From NCBI GenBank assembly GCA_021397835.1, contig JAJFZO010000113.1, positions 1,054,001 through 1,118,000 of the forward strand: a stretch of DNA of 64,000 nt, given 5' to 3'. The position numbers were made by a program, and so were the translations under genes. Source of the stretch: Moringa oleifera. Lineage: Eukaryota > Streptophyta > Magnoliopsida > Brassicales > Moringaceae. Of the stretch, positions 1 through 13,249 are shown one piece after another (the first letter of the stretch is position 1; each line of letters begins with the position of its first letter). The notes below the pieces were generated by a model. The model was not told the DNA's origin. It ran no database searches and saw only the letters and a list, made by a program, of their open reading frames with translations.

Positions 1-830
1 TTATCCTCTCAATTAATTTTTTTTATTATTTTTACTATTATTGCAAATCAACTATCGAAAAAGCATCTAAAAACTAGTGTAATCATAAAAAATTAATCAA
101 GGAAGGATTTTAAACACTTATTGGATATCAATGAATCGAATCCTCCTATGTCATTCAATTTCTTGTTATTTTGCACTTTTAAGTTCATTTTATATGTGTA
201 AAAAGTTTGAGTACATGTTTTTTACATGTTTTAAGTGATTATTATTATCATTTTATGAATCTCATATTATTTAGTATGTCATTGTGCTTTTTTTTTTCTA
301 TTTTTCTTTTGATTCTTTTTAGTTAAAAAGTTGGTTTAGATATGTGCATGTGCATCATTTGTGTTAGTCATCCATTTTTTGATGTGTTGGCTGAGTTCAT
401 TGGCTTTAGTTATTGATTGGATAATTTTCATACTTTATTATTAAGAACCATGACGTGATAATAAGAATTGTGACCACATTTTGCGAATCATAATAATGAT
501 CCATTCTTTCGTACTTTATTTACTAAAATCGTAACATCATTCATACTACTATACTTTGTTTGTTAAAATCATATACTGTTTGCAATATTTGTGACTAGTT
601 TATCAAAATCGATACTTCATTTTTAAAATTATATCTTGATGGAAACATTTGTGACTACGGATCATGACTTGATTTTATGTTTTATATCTATTTTGAGCAT
701 TTTGTATTACAAATCTTTAAATCTTGTATCTAGTTTTCTTATTTCATCACTTCTTTCATGAGTTTATTTTCAATCGTGGCTCTGTATGCTTCGTTTTTGA
801 CATGTTTTATTGTTCATTTTATTTGTCGCG
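1..830. other. AT-rich spacer with decayed short repeats
   Basis: I find no coding exon here. The stretch at about 430-720 repeats a loose theme of the type 'actttatt...aaaatcgtaac' every 45-60 bases. It looks like a decayed minisatellite and resembles the spacers inside the transposon relic that follows. Confidence 0.4.
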
Positions 831-834
831 CAGA

Positions 835-3800
835 TGAAAGCTAAAAATTATTTGATCCCAAGAAAGTGTTAAAGATTAGCGCAAAATTGTTGAAGCACTA
901 TAACATTGACGTCATCGAAATTATTAGATGTGCTTTGAATAACGAGTAGAAACAAAAGTTCAATAACACTTACCTCGGGTATTTCTTGAAGCTAAATGAA
1001 GATTTTATATTTTCTAATTGGTTATCTACCATATATTAATTTGAGAAATTAATCAACCTTGTGACAATGAGATGTGGTTCTGATTAGGAAGGAAAGAGCA
1101 ATGCTTTAGCAAGGAAGAGTTCTGTTTAATAATTGGGCTAATGTTTAATGTGCTATCATAGATAACATTCTAGCGTAACCATTTTGGTATTCTCATCAAA
1201 TATTTTAATGAAAAAGACAAAGTTTACAATAGTCAAATGAAGCTAAGGCCGCTTGACGATTAATCTAGTGATGACTATGATGATGCTGTGAATATTTCAC
1301 TTATATACCAGCTCAATTCCTTCATTGATAGGCATGATAAATGATAGGATATCCCTACCTAATAGTTCTATCTGATGGATGATTTGGAAACATTCAATAA
1401 ATTCTCATATAGCACATTAACATTTTATAACTCTATGATGCAGTTCAAGAAGGTAGTTGCAACTCAAAAATTGAAAGGTATAAAATTGAGCTAAAAAATG
1501 TATGGCTTCATGTGGGCTTAATGAAATGTAAATAAGTTTTTTTGGTTTGTGTTTGTGTTTTCATTTTAGTTTATTAAAAGCAATAACTAACTAATTTTTT
1601 CTAGGTTTTTGAGATGATATTTAATATAAATCAACATGCCACTAGAGTAATAAGATCACCATTACCCCATATTTACTAATAGAAACTTGATCATAAAACT
1701 CTACACTGGCCATTGCAAGAAGATTTTCACAAATAATATAAGTCCAATTTCGTCCCCTTGTTTGCCCATTTCTTGATTCCTTTTGTTAATTCAATATTAT
1801 ATTTATGAAATCGAAACTTCGTTCTTAAAATCGATAGTTCAATTTTGGAAATAATACTTTCTTTTAAAATTATAATGTAGCTTTTGAAGTTGTTTTTTTT
1901 TTTTTTTGAAATTATGACTTAAATTTTGGAATCGTTGCTTTATTTCTGAAATCATGGCACAATGTTTGAAATCGTTACTTAAACTTTGGAATTATGTCTC
2001 CATTTATTGAACGGTTACTTAATTTGTGTTCATTTTCAAATGACAGTTAAGTAAAAACTTGAACTTATTACTATTGAGACCTAGACCTCACATTATATAA
2101 GGCTTGAAGAGACTATATTGTCATTGTAACCACGAGTGATAATATAGTCTCGAGGCGATGAAGCAACTATGAATGGGGATGAAAAGATGGATGAGAATGT
2201 CCCACCTCAAATTATGCCTACAAAGTTTCCTCAGCTTTGGCAAGGTCATATAGTTTTTTTTATTATTATTTTTCTCAATTCATTAGTAGAAGTAGAGAGT
2301 TGGTACTTGCTTTATTATTTCGTGATTAGTTTATACTAAAATTTGTAATATATTCTTAGTTTTGAAACTGGTACTAGATGCATCTATTTGTACTTAAATT
2401 TTATGAGAATTATGCTGTTATTAGTATGTTAAAATTAGTGCAAATTGCAGCTTACTTCTTTATTTTTCATTGTATGGCAATGTTGATGTAGCATCTACAT
2501 CATATCATTTTGGCAATAATCAAGATGATACGATGCCTAGAAACTTAAGGAGGAAGAATTATGGAACACGAATCGAGGCCCGTTAAGAAAATTCATATGG
2601 TAGCAGTCTCTCAAACAACTAGAGTGATCATTGTGGTGATAACTCATAAGATAATAATAATGTTGAGGTCGTTTACCACAATGACTTAAACTTTATTGTG
2701 AAGTTTGATAAAGAAATAGAAGCATACATAGCTTAAATTGTTGCCTTTATAATTAAGAAGGAAATGAGATTAACTATTAATAAGGTGGCCCTTGGAGGAC
2801 CAATAAATGATGTAATGGCCCTTACAGGTGAGGAGACGATGGTGGAAGGTGCGAAGGATGAAGTGGATGTGGCTAGCCTAGCACTTATGACAATTAGGTC
2901 GATATTGTGGTATTAGTTTGTATGGCACATAAATAAGCCCAAGCAACTGTGTAGCCCTTATGTCAACCTCATGATTAAGAAGAAATGCATTAAGTCTGAC
3001 CACTTGGTTGATTCAAAGATAGAGCTATCTTTGAACACAGAAAATGAATACTTAATATTCATGAAAAGACTATTCTAATGAGTAAAATTTGGTATTTATG
3101 TATTTTTATTTTTTTACCATGTTTATGAGATGCAATGATAAACTAACTCAGTTAATACAACTGCGATATTGGTGTCGACGCCAATGTCAACATAAAATGG
3201 TTTTACACTCTTCAGACCAATAAGGAATAAATTGATGATTTAGTGAGTCACTGTCTGTGTAATTTCATAATGAGTGTTTATATTTTGGTACTTATTTTTT
3301 TATTTTGTGAAAACTTTTCACAATTTAGTACTTTATTTTTCATTTCATGACTAGTTCTATTATTTTGTACCTAGTATAGTTTTGTTTTGGTAGTTAGTTC
3401 TTTATTTTACAACTAGTCTTTTTATTTCATGCCTAATGTAGTCTCATTTTGGTAATTGATTCCTCATTTCATGACTAGTTTCTTATTTCATACTAATATA
3501 ATCTCACTTTGATACTTGATTTTCCATTTTATAACTATTTTTTATTTTCATAACATATTTTATTGTTGTTGCAACATATCGATGCATATATAGTTCTCTT
3601 ATGAAACTGACAAAAGGAGTTTTCAAGCCTATATAATTAGGATATCTGCACTTACAATCCTTTGCTATATATGTAAATTTATAAATCTGAGGATGTTTTT
3701 TAACACCATTCATCGCATTATGAATTCTACCAACTTTCTTATTTTATGCATATTACGAGCACCAACTCTTCGCAGATGCTGATGGACTTCCCTAGCATTC

Positions 3801-4150
3801 GAATTATGAAATGCACAAGTGGGATGATGGACTTCTTAAGCGTATGCATGGTACATTTATGAAACATTATTCATATGATATGAAGTCAACGAGTTGAAAT
3901 TTTTCTTTCTTTTTATTAACTATTTGAAATAATACATATTTACTGAGGTCTACTTTAATAATTTCATGTAGCTTCTAGTCTCATGCCACTTCAGGGGACA
4001 ATATTGATTGGTTGTCCTCATTGACTTGGAGAAATAAGCTCTTCAAGTTTTACATTGGTTTTGATAAAAAAAATAACAAACTTGGCATGGATCCGACAAC
4101 AAAATTACTTCACATTCATATTGTCTAGTTTTTTACGAAGTGAAGGGTAC
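835..4150 (+). pseudogene. Decayed DUF1985 / Ulp1-like (C48) protease gene of a DNA transposon
   Basis: Two widely spaced modules identify this relic. At about 1069-1145 the plus strand reads EMWF*LGRKEQCF followed by SKEEFCLIIGL, the hallmark of the plant DUF1985 domain, with Trp-Phe, the Phe-Ser-x-x-Glu-Phe core and Ile-x-Gly-Leu. At about 3987-4058 it reads HFRGQY*LVVLIDLEK followed by LQVLHW, matching the catalytic-His block of Ulp1/C48 cysteine proteases (H-x-W-x-L-x-V-I-D). The order DUF1985 then C48 is the known layout of Ulp1-carrying plant transposon genes, such as Mutator-like elements of the Kaonashi kind. Both modules contain in-frame stops (TGA in place of Trp at the protease) and the linkers have many frameshifts, so this cannot be expressed as a protein. 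I could not find terminal inverted repeats or a transposase. Confidence 0.72.
3280..3560. repeat. Decayed short tandem repeat in an intron-like spacer
   Basis: About six loose copies of a 45-60 base theme ('tttcatgactagtt...tattttgta...tagt') follow one another between the transposon modules. Similar patches lie at about 1795-2040 and, with a different theme, at about 4725-4900. They have no coding potential. Confidence 0.45.
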
Positions 4151-6100
4151 TTCATCCAAAAGCCTAATGTTGCAACTTTTAAAATTCTGCTGCAATTCAT
4201 AACACATATAAAGAAATAAATCCCTTGAAAAAGTCATAAGTGTATCTCATTTTTATGTTTTTGTGTTATTTTTTTAACAAACACTAATTGTGTTGTTACT
4301 GATTTTTTAAAATAAAATTATGATCCTCATGTGTCATCCATAATGAAGCATATACTAGTTAGAAAAAAAGTTCAAATATATTGACCAAGCGATGTCACAA
4401 GTAAGGAAGTATATCACAATCTACATCTTCATAACTCTAAAAACAGTATAATCTTGATGCTTAAAGTTGATGAATAAGAGTGTCTGATTATGTTTTTTAA
4501 ATATATTTTCTTCACACATTTGTAAATAACAATTGATTTGTTCTTTCTTTTTATATGCATTTCATGTTTGTAAATAATAATTAATTTGTTTTTTTAAATA
4601 CAAAAGTAGATATTCTTAATTCTATGTATATCATTGTACCAAGAAATAAATTCTTTTTAATTTGTTTGTAGATCATTTGATTTACGTAATCAGTAAAATT
4701 AATGCACGATGTACAAGGTAAGTGCCAAAATGGAATAAATCTTTGCATATTTTCTTGAAATAAGTATTAAAATAGAATAATATTCATACCATTTGCTTGA
4801 AAAAGCATCAAAATTGGATAAATCTCTGCATAGTTTCTCAAAATACATATCAAAATAGGCATATCTTGATATGATTTGATTCAAAAAGTACCCAAAGCGA
4901 TCCAACAATATATGATTTGGCGGATTATGTAACTAAAAGACACTTTTTTATGGTTTAAGTCATGAAATGACCATAATATTTTTATGAGTTGGTAAAATAA
5001 GGCACGATTTACTAAGAACTTAGACAATAATATATTTGTATTGCCTACGTTGGATTCATTCCCTTGCACAACATGTGACAATATCAAACATATAAAAAAA
5101 TTAATTTCTAAAACATATAACAAATGAATAGTCTCAAATAGAAAACAAATTAACAATGAAATCAAAACAAACTGCATAATATGAGTCTATGACATCATCA
5201 TCCGTTAAAGTTAAATTAGAAAGAATTTGACAAATTTGAGAATTGTGCCTAACTCCATCATAATTATGACATTTACGCTATAGTTAATTAGGCACATTCA
5301 ATAATCAAGAATGGCTCATCTTATCATGATATTAGGGGTTCGGTTATGTGAATTTATTATGTCTCTATTGATGATCCTTGGAGCACTTCTTCTAACGCAT
5401 TCTCTTGCCACTTAGATAACTTGCTAACTTACCATTATTTGAAGGTAATACTATAATATTTGTCACTTCATTAGGCACATCCCAGTTAAACTTATCAACT
5501 AGGTAGATTCACTCAGTATATGTTATTATAATGTATCTCCATTTGTAGTAGTTAACACAAATGGCTATAAAATCAACATTGTGTTTTCTATGGGAGTGAA
5601 AATTGGTGAAGTTAATAAAATATTAAATAACAATAAATAATAAATTTATTAGCAACAATACAATTAATGACACTTGAAAGTTTCAAATGCATATTCACAT
5701 AATAAACAATTAGTTTGAAACTCTTTATAAGTGCAAATACATTTTCTAAGGTTAATCACCACTCCTTACCCTTATGCTTGTTCAAAAATACGTAAAAGTT
5801 AACATCCAAAATCACCATTTGTAGTAAAACTTTTTATTTCTCAGTCATCAAAAAGGAGACCCATTCTATTGCTTATGATCTTCGAGCTTTAGCTTTCCCG
5901 TGTCAGTCGAAGAACTAATGTTGTATCTTATCTAAAATGAATTCTAATAAGAGCATGATAGATAACTTATAAGTAAATCGAAAATACGAATTTAAGCTCT
6001 CTGTAATGTTGGTAGTCATGATTAGATAAAATCTCCTGGGTAATACACATGTGACCAGTTCCTTATATAAGATTCGGTTGAATTATTAGAAGGTTGAAGG
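4151..6100. other. AT-rich spacer, no gene recognised
   Basis: Contains a loose repeat at about 4725-4900 (theme 'aagtatcaaaat...gcatattttcttgaaa') and otherwise unrecognised AT-rich DNA. The short minus-strand open frames at 4699-5177 are low-complexity and show no family motif. Confidence 0.4.
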
Positions 6101-6112
6101 CTTATTTAGTAT

Positions 6113-6335
6113 AAATGGATATTCAAAACTACATGTGAATCCAATGGCCCGAAAAAAGATGTAAGGCTAAAATTGTTTGTCAAGGTTTTAGTAAAGAAAA
6201 AGAATGGATTGTAAAGAAATTTTTTTAATTGCTTCCTTGAAAGACTGATTTCATATTATTGTAGTCATTTGATTTAGAGCTACATCACATGGATATAAAA
6301 ATTCTTAATTGTGATTCATATGAAGATGCGTTCAC
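6113..6335 (+). pseudogene. Ty1/copia reverse-transcriptase fragment
   Basis: The plus strand reads KWIFKTTCESNG, then KAKIVCQGFSKEKEW and, after a frameshift, LELHHMDIKI. This is the N-terminal block of copia-type reverse transcriptase (K-W-V-y-K-x-K ... K-A-R-L-V-A-K-G-f-x-Q-x-x-G ... L-x-x-x-Q-M-D-V-K-t-A-F). The start of the aspartate motif survives as M-D-I-K. No LTR, gag or integrase is visible nearby, so only about 220 bp of an element remain. It is broken by stops and at least one frameshift. Confidence 0.72.
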
Positions 6336-6895
6336 CTTACTAATTTTGTGAGTTTGGCACAAAAAAAACTTTATTTTTTAATTTTAAAAATCTATTTATG
6401 AACTAAAAGAAGTATCAAAATAATGGCATCCTACATATGATGAAATTGATTGTACATATGACTTTAAAAAAAAATTTGTTGATTAATGCACATAAACTTA
6501 AGTTTATTTTTTATTTTTTTTCTTAAAAATAAAATGTGTCAGAATTATGGTAACATTTGTTAAGCTTTGTACAAAATTAATTGATGGAATGGATTATTTA
6601 ACAATTTTAAATGGAAAATTGGCTAACATAATCATAAAAAATTTTCCTAATCAATCATCAACCATCTGTCATTTAAAAAAAAACTAAAAAAAAAAGAAAG
6701 ATGCTCTTTTTCCATTTTATTCCCTTTTTTATCCCTAACCTATGGAATTAAAAATGAAATAAAATACTAAAACCAGAAAACCCAAGCACAAGAAGGGTCC
6801 ATCATCAGAAATGAAAGGGGGAAATTTTAGGCTACAACAAAACGACACCGTGCTAACGTACTAGTTTGTTCTTGCGGCCAGTGGATTAGTGCGCT

Positions 6896-8662
6896 ATGTT
6901 TCTTCCTCGCAGCTTGACAAAATCAAAGCTCGCAAGCCGTGCAGTGGAACTACGAAAAGAAACAAAAGGGTTAATGACAGAAAACATTTTGGGTATGTTC
7001 TGGAGAAGAGCAGTAGGGGAGTTGGCACGGCGCCCATGGCGCATGATAGCAAGTCGGTCCGCCTCCAGTGGAGGCAACATCACCGCTGCCTCGGCAGTGG
7101 ACTCAATATTGCTCCGCTCCCTCAAAGAGCACTATTTCGAAGTTTCTAAGATGACTCCTCCCCCTGTATGTTTGCTGTTCTTCTCTCTCTCTCTCATTCT
7201 CTCTAAACAAGCATATCTCTGCTTATGTATACGGTATGTTTTAGAAATCCTTTTTTTTTAATGATATTTTTAATCCTCGAGTTCTTAAAGAGTTTTACGT
7301 AGCAAAGTGAAATTTATAGTTACTGTAAGTGGATGTCGAATGTATATCGCTTGTATTTGCAAGTATATGGATATTGTATAACCCCAATTTCTTAAACCTC
7401 AGCAAATTTTACGTGGAGGACTGAAACTTGTGTGTGGGAAGTGACAAAGTTTTATTGAATTTATCTGTAATTCTCAACTGCTCTCCCAAGACCTTTGGTG
7501 CTTGGTTTTAGACATAGAGAAGACATTTCCTGTTTGTCTGCGGAATGGTGATTATTTAATTAAGAGCATTAGAACTGCATATATAATCTATCTGTATGTA
7601 TTGCAGAAAGTGAGCCCTCCTTCGCCCTTTACAATAGTGAAAGGTGCCCTTGATTCCAATGGCCCTGTTCTCATGCGAACATATGGCCAGGAAGAGATCA
7701 GTATCTATGTGATGCGGTTGGCTCATGTTGTTCCCAGTGGGGGCGATGATGAGGATGATGATGGGATCAACCAGTTGTTCCTTCATGTTGATGTATCGAA
7801 GCCTGGGCAGAGTGAGTCCTTACATTTTCTCTGTGGATTGTACCCAGATGCCTTGGGCATCCACTCTGTTTCCATGAGGCCAAACCTCCTGACATCAGGG
7901 TTCTTTGTTGTTCCCTCAAAATACAATGGCCCTCTTTTCGAGTAAGTTACCCTACCCAATGTTATATAAAGTTTGAATTTCTGTAACTTCTGATTGATAG
8001 TTTGATCCCAATTTATGCGCTTCTTTTCTTTTTGTTAATGATTTAAAATTCTATTGTTTGATAACTTCACACTGATAGTTCATGAGGACAAGCATTTTTT
8101 AGCTCCTAGATGGCAATACATGAGCATATATAACTTACAATCTAGTAGCTCAACAATCAATACCACACTGTGTCTTTTAAGCTGAAACATAACATTGATA
8201 AGGATCCCTAATGGTGCTGGCGTAGCTAAATATTGAAACTTAAATAGCAGTTTCTTGATATTGCATGTACTTGTGTGAACAATGGCTCAATTTTAGCGTG
8301 AACAAAAAATGATATGATTCTTTGTCTTTTTTCTTTTTTTTTATTATAAGTGGTTAAAAGAATGACATGCAGACAAGCGTTTAGGTTGTTGTTATGGCAT
8401 CTGGCTATCCTATTAGTTATCTTTCTTTATGCATTCTAGTATTTGTCACTAAACTCAACTTGCAATGTTTTAATTTGACAGAGAACTTGATGAAAGAATG
8501 AGAGATGCATTTCACAGCTACATAGAAGAGCGAGGTGTGAATGAGAGTCTCTTTCCATTTCTTCAAGCATGGCTTTATGTGAAGGATCATAGGAATCTGA
8601 TGCGTTGGTTTAAATCTGTGGGTGGGTTCATTAATGAGAAAATATCAGCTGAAGTTGCATGA
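6896..8662 (+). CDS. Mitochondrial glycoprotein (MAM33/p32) family protein
   Basis: Three exons, 6896-7165, 7607-7941 and 8482-8662, join with canonical GT..AG introns and keep frame throughout (786 nt, 261 aa). The family forms acidic trimeric proteins of the mitochondrial matrix related to yeast Mam33 and human p32/C1QBP, with proposed roles in mitochondrial translation and OXPHOS assembly. Evidence is the body 'SPFTIVKGALDSNGPVLMRT', the acidic loop GGDDEDDDG, and the C-terminal block L..WLYVKDHRNLMRWFKS, typical of the plant branch. Residues 1-60 are rich in Arg, Lys and Ser and poor in acidic residues, as expected for a mitochondrial presequence. The start at 6896 is the first ATG that gives this presequence; the overlapping ATG at 6889 is in another frame and ends at once in the intron. 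The length suits the family. I see no defect. Confidence 0.88.
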
Positions 8663-11600
8663 TATCCAATGAGGTTTCTTTGAAAGAAAGATGTCTCTGT
8701 TATTCTAGATAGTTGTTATTGAGTTGTCAGTGTACTGAAAGGCTAGCTGTGAATATTGATTCAGTTCTTCGGAGATGCAGCTTGACACCAAAATTAAAGT
8801 ACATGCTGGCTATTCTTGGTTGTGTTTGAGTGGCAATTAATATACATTTTACTGACAACAAACTTTGAGACAGTTGATATTTTCTTTTCAGGGCATGTCT
8901 TCTGTTTGCGCAATTTACTTTGGTTTCCTGTACTGGATAGAAATTTTCACAATCCTTGATATTGTGGAGTTTTCTAGGACAATTGTAGATGGAATCGTAG
9001 TTTGGGAAAAAGTTTATTGCAGTGTACTTACTAATTTATATAAAATTATTGTTTTGTCCTTGAAATTTTAATAGTGGTTGAAATAAAGCTTACTTGATCT
9101 CTAGAGTGAAGTAGGAATATTGATTTTATAAGTGAATTATTTAAGGAGGCTTTCATTCTCATTTATATCTTAAAATTGACGATATCTTGAAGGTTCAATA
9201 TAGAAGAGGCTCTGATTGCCAGCTATAAATTGACTTTAAACAGATAAAGATATCACTGTTTGATCATAAGATTAAGCAACACCTTTGTCATTTCTGCTTC
9301 TTTCTCTTCAGAGTTCATTGAATTCAATTATTTGTTCCTTTACTTGGTTATTTTGCTAGATTGTAGTCTTCTGTAACAGGTATTAATTTAGTGGTTAACT
9401 ATGATTTAGACATTATGTTTGTTATGATTGTATCATATCTCATGAAATTTGACTGTCAAAAGTATAAGAAGTTCTACTCCAATGTTATTGTCAAAGGACG
9501 TATTGAAATATATTCATTTCAATCTTTCTGTGACATTCTGTGTTCTTTTGATCAATGGTTGATTCTGGCTATAAATTCCAACGTGGACCTTGCAAGTTCT
9601 TATTTGAATAACATGCAGTTTTGTACCTCTAGGATAGCAAAATCATGTTTTTCTACTCGATATTGAGAACATGCATCCATTTTTGCATATTTGAATAAGT
9701 ATGACAAGACTTGAGAAATTAGCGATTTTTAGCTATATCATAGTGTTATTTGATTTAATCCATTTGAATGGAAAGTTTAGAAATGTGATGATGTTTAACA
9801 AATTTCCTCCAGAAAAAAAAAATGTCAAAAAGTACTTCAGAAAGTTTGAGAATGTGAACTCTTAAAAATACCAATTAACTTTAAGAAAATTCGAACAGGT
9901 TAAATATACAAAGCTTGCCTTCCTATTTTCTTTGAATTTTTCCAGGAAAGATGCTGCTGTCTCGGTTTCTCTGAGATGGAGTTGTAGGGTCATTGCTGGT
10001 GTTATGTATTGCAGCTATGAAATATACTTGAGGTTTGTATTCATGCATCTTGCTGAGATTTTGACATGAATCTGTCCGATACAAAATCACATTCTGCATT
10101 TTTTTTTTCTTACATCCATCTTGCTGAGATTTGCTGGGTTTCTGCTCCTTTAGTTGGCTAAAAGGTATAGAACATTGCAAAGGGACGCAACCAAAATACT
10201 ACACATTTTGTTTCTGTTAAAAAAAAAAGGGTATAGAACATGTGCTCGGAGAACAAGTTTTTTTTTGTTGAAATCTTATTGAGCACGGAAAAGGGAAAAA
10301 AGCAGGAAAAAAAAAAAAGGAAGGTTAGGAAGACCAGTAGTTCACTAGAGAAAACTACAAGTCAGTCATAAAGGAGCAATTGAAACGCGCAAATGATCTT
10401 TTATTTCAAAACAATCAATGTGCAGAACTTTATTGTAGTTCATTATCTACATGCAGTGTATGTTCTTTTAAAAAGTCTGCTCAGCACACTTGAGGGCTTG
10501 CCAGACAGGTTCCTTTTTTAACATAGGACTACATGATTAATCTTATAATTATTGAATGTTTGGTCAATCACCTTAGTCCTTTAATTAATCTTATGATTAA
10601 TCCTATAATTTCCCATCTCATATATCAAATTTAATTAGTGGTTTACAATGCAGCATGAAGTTAGACCAGCAATTCTGGCAGCTTTAATCATTGCTGCCCT
10701 CCATCTGTTTGCACAAATGTCAACTCCACCAATTGGCTTTCTTCAGACAGAAGGTGGTTGGATTCATCTACTTTGGTTTCTTAATTGACTGCACATTATG
10801 CCACCATCATGTAAGTCCAGCTTCAAGATCTTTTTGTTGATGTGATTTTTCTAAATTCTTTTTAAAAATAAAAATGTGTTAACTATTGTAAGCATAATTT
10901 TTCAAAATAAAACAATGAAAATTAAATTAATTTAAAATTATAAAATTAAAATAAACTGTTGATGCTTAATAATCATTGTAAACATAATTTTTATTTTCTC
11001 TCAAATAGATAATAAAAATCAAATTAGCAAAAAAAATTTATTAATTTTTTTTAAAAGAATGTGATCATAAATGTAAGTTGAACCTGATTTTTGTTAGGTT
11101 GTGTTATTATTTTAGTCCTCAATCCTGTATGCTTCACCACATGAAATTGTTGATAAATTATCGTTTGGGCTTGACCATCTTTTATCAGTGTTGTCTGACA
11201 TTATCATAGGAAGCTTGATTCCTTACAAAATTTTGAATCCTTGCTGAGTCATGGACTAACAGGACTAATGAAATAGTCTAAATTATATATTTGATAGACA
11301 TATAATTAAGTATCCACAACACGTGTTATATGTGGAATGCACATCATGATTATAATGGTACAAAATGGAAAGACCTATTATTTGCAAAATGGTGGTGGGC
11401 TATAAGATATGATGAACATTAGGAATTTGAAACTCAGAAAAGGTGGCCGGTTGCAGGCAGCATCATCAATCATGAATCACTGTGTTGGAGAAGTGGTAAG
11501 GTTCATCTTTTCAATACTTTATTGCTTATCATTACATTGACCAAAAACAAAATATCCTAGCAAATGCACAAACACCCACATCCACATGCATTTCATGTAT

Positions 11601-12660
11601 TTTAAAGCTAAACCAAATTTCATGTATGCATTCCTATTCTTTTCTGAATTGACTGTTCGAAACCAAATCCAAACAAACTCGGAGTGTGATTACCACAGGA
11701 TTTAGGTCATATGAAAAAAAATTATTAAATTGTGTATAAAACTATAATTCTAGACTCGTCTTAATATATGCAAATCTTCAACATGAAAACAATCTCAAAA
11801 TGAAAATTATATGCAGCATGAATAGGGACCGACACAATACCGTATCTGTTAACAATGTTATATTAATTGCCACAAAATCAAACATGATGAAAAATTGTTT
11901 TGGTTTTGACAGCATGAAAAGTTGGGGCCTATTTAAAAGATAATAATGTCATACTATTCTCTCATTTCCTAAATTAATAGGCATTTAGACACTTACCTAA
12001 TTAAAGCAACGAAAATATGACATAGGCCTCTAATAGAGAGGTCTTCTTATACTTTTCAATAAATCAGTCCTTCAATATATATATATATATATATAAAGGA
12101 AAGTAGAATAGGTGTTCTGAATTCGGACATAGTTTAAGCTTTTAAAGCTCATGTGACCTTTCTCAACTCCAAAGGGTCAAAGACTAGGCAAGACCAAAAG
12201 GGCATCAGTTATTTAACTTCAACATAGTTTATCTATGTAACAAGGTCATTTTTAAGCTTGCATGAGCAACAAACCTTCAAGTTTTCTTGGAGGATTCTTT
12301 CATTATGTAAATTAGTTTTTTATTTATAAATTGATCAAAAAAAGTGTCGCCTTATCAGAAACCAAGTTATCCATGTTTGGTTTGCAAAGTGCTGAAAGAC
12401 ACTTGAGAAATTAGAATTTTATAAAAATGATAAGTAATCTAGTTTTTCATTGCATGGAATTTTGATTTTTTTTCAAGAACTAAAATACCCTTTCATATAT
12501 TTTCTTTTCCATCTCTTTTTATTTTTTAGAAAAAAATTAATCTATATTAATATGTTTGAGATTTAGGATCAAAACCCTAACTAACATATATTTGATTACT
12601 ATATATTTTTTTATAATATTTGATCAAGAAAACAAGTTTAAATAATATATGTTGTCCACT
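8663..12660. other. 3' flank and spacer without recognised genes
   Basis: 8663-9100 is probably the 3' UTR and flank of the MAM33-family gene. The rest is AT-rich. Visible items are an A-rich tract at about 10290-10320, a 17-base direct repeat ('catcttgctgagatttt') at about 10044 and 10118, a short (AT)n run at about 12077-12095 and the small open frame listed separately. No protein family is recognisable. Confidence 0.45.
10648..10788 (+). CDS. Possible small ORF, 46 aa, hydrophobic
   Basis: An ATG-initiated frame of 46 codons begins MQHEVRPAILAALIIAALHL and continues with a Gly/Trp-containing tail ending WFLN. The Ala/Ile/Leu-rich stretch at residues 8-22 could be a signal peptide or membrane segment. 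I do not recognise a family. Base composition is clearly less AT-rich than its surroundings, which is the only reason to list it. It may be chance or a relic exon, and I see no convincing promoter. Confidence 0.2.
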   Translation: MQHEVRPAILAALIIAALHLFAQMSTPPIGFLQTEGGWIHLLWFLN

Positions 12661-12663
12661 AAG

Positions 12664-12943
12664 CCCAATCCCCGTTGTGGACTTCACCTAACGATAGGAT
12701 CTAAATCACTTAACCATGACCAACTAACCTAGATGCTAAGGGGGCGATTGTATCTGGGCATATCAGAGGGATGGTGAGAAAGATCGCGAGAGATCACATG
12801 AATGTCGAGATTGCTAGGCTCAAGGAAGAAGTAGCTAAGCTGACTCGGATATAAGAAGAAGGGGATTTCTTGGTGAAAGGAACAGTCTTTTAAAGGAAGA
12901 AGAAAAGAAAGAAAATCGAGCCTCTAAAGCAGAGTGAAACACA
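12664..12943 (+). repeat. 5' LTR of the gypsy element
   Basis: Aligns over its whole length with 19870-20141. Shared blocks include 'ccc..tgtgg', 'aacgata(g/a)gatctaaat', 'atcgcgagagat' and the end 'gaaacac'. The 5' boundary is set by loss of similarity and by the purine tract that immediately precedes the matching point of the other copy. The usual TG start is not preserved. Confidence 0.75.
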
Positions 12944-12948
12944 ATATT

Positions 12949-12966
12949 TGGCGTCGTCTATGGGAA
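12949..12966 (+). promoter_or_regulatory. Primer-binding site of the gypsy element
   Basis: The 18 bases 'tggcgtcgtctatgggaa' begin about five bases after the 5' LTR. They start with TGG, complementary to the CCA end of a tRNA, and resemble the 'tggcgccgtctgtggga' sites of plant gypsy elements. I did not assign the tRNA. Confidence 0.65.
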
Positions 12967-13249
12967 TCGATCAAAATACCTATACCTTTTCTCGCTTTTA
13001 CAGTTGATTTATAGGCAGTTAGTATGCCACCATAAAGGTTATCGTCAATGTTGGACATTGCATTGACGAAACTCCCACTCCTACCAAAAGAAACACTTGG
13101 AACCCTATCATAGATAGCTCAACTGGCCTTATTGAGGGAACAGATGCGCGGAATAAACAATATGATGTGTAACTTGAAGGAAAACCAAAGATGATGGATG
13201 TATCAGAATCCCCAAGCTTCTGATAAAAGGGACAGCGAAAGAGTGCAGA

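Noticed and set aside
6886..7125. Minus-strand and overlapping plus-strand open frames across exon 1 of the MAM33-family gene
   Set aside because: They lie in other frames of a well-supported exon and show no motif of their own.
12655..12663. Target-site duplication of the gypsy element ('ctaag' on the left)
   Set aside because: No matching pentamer follows the 3' LTR. The flank is too decayed to call.
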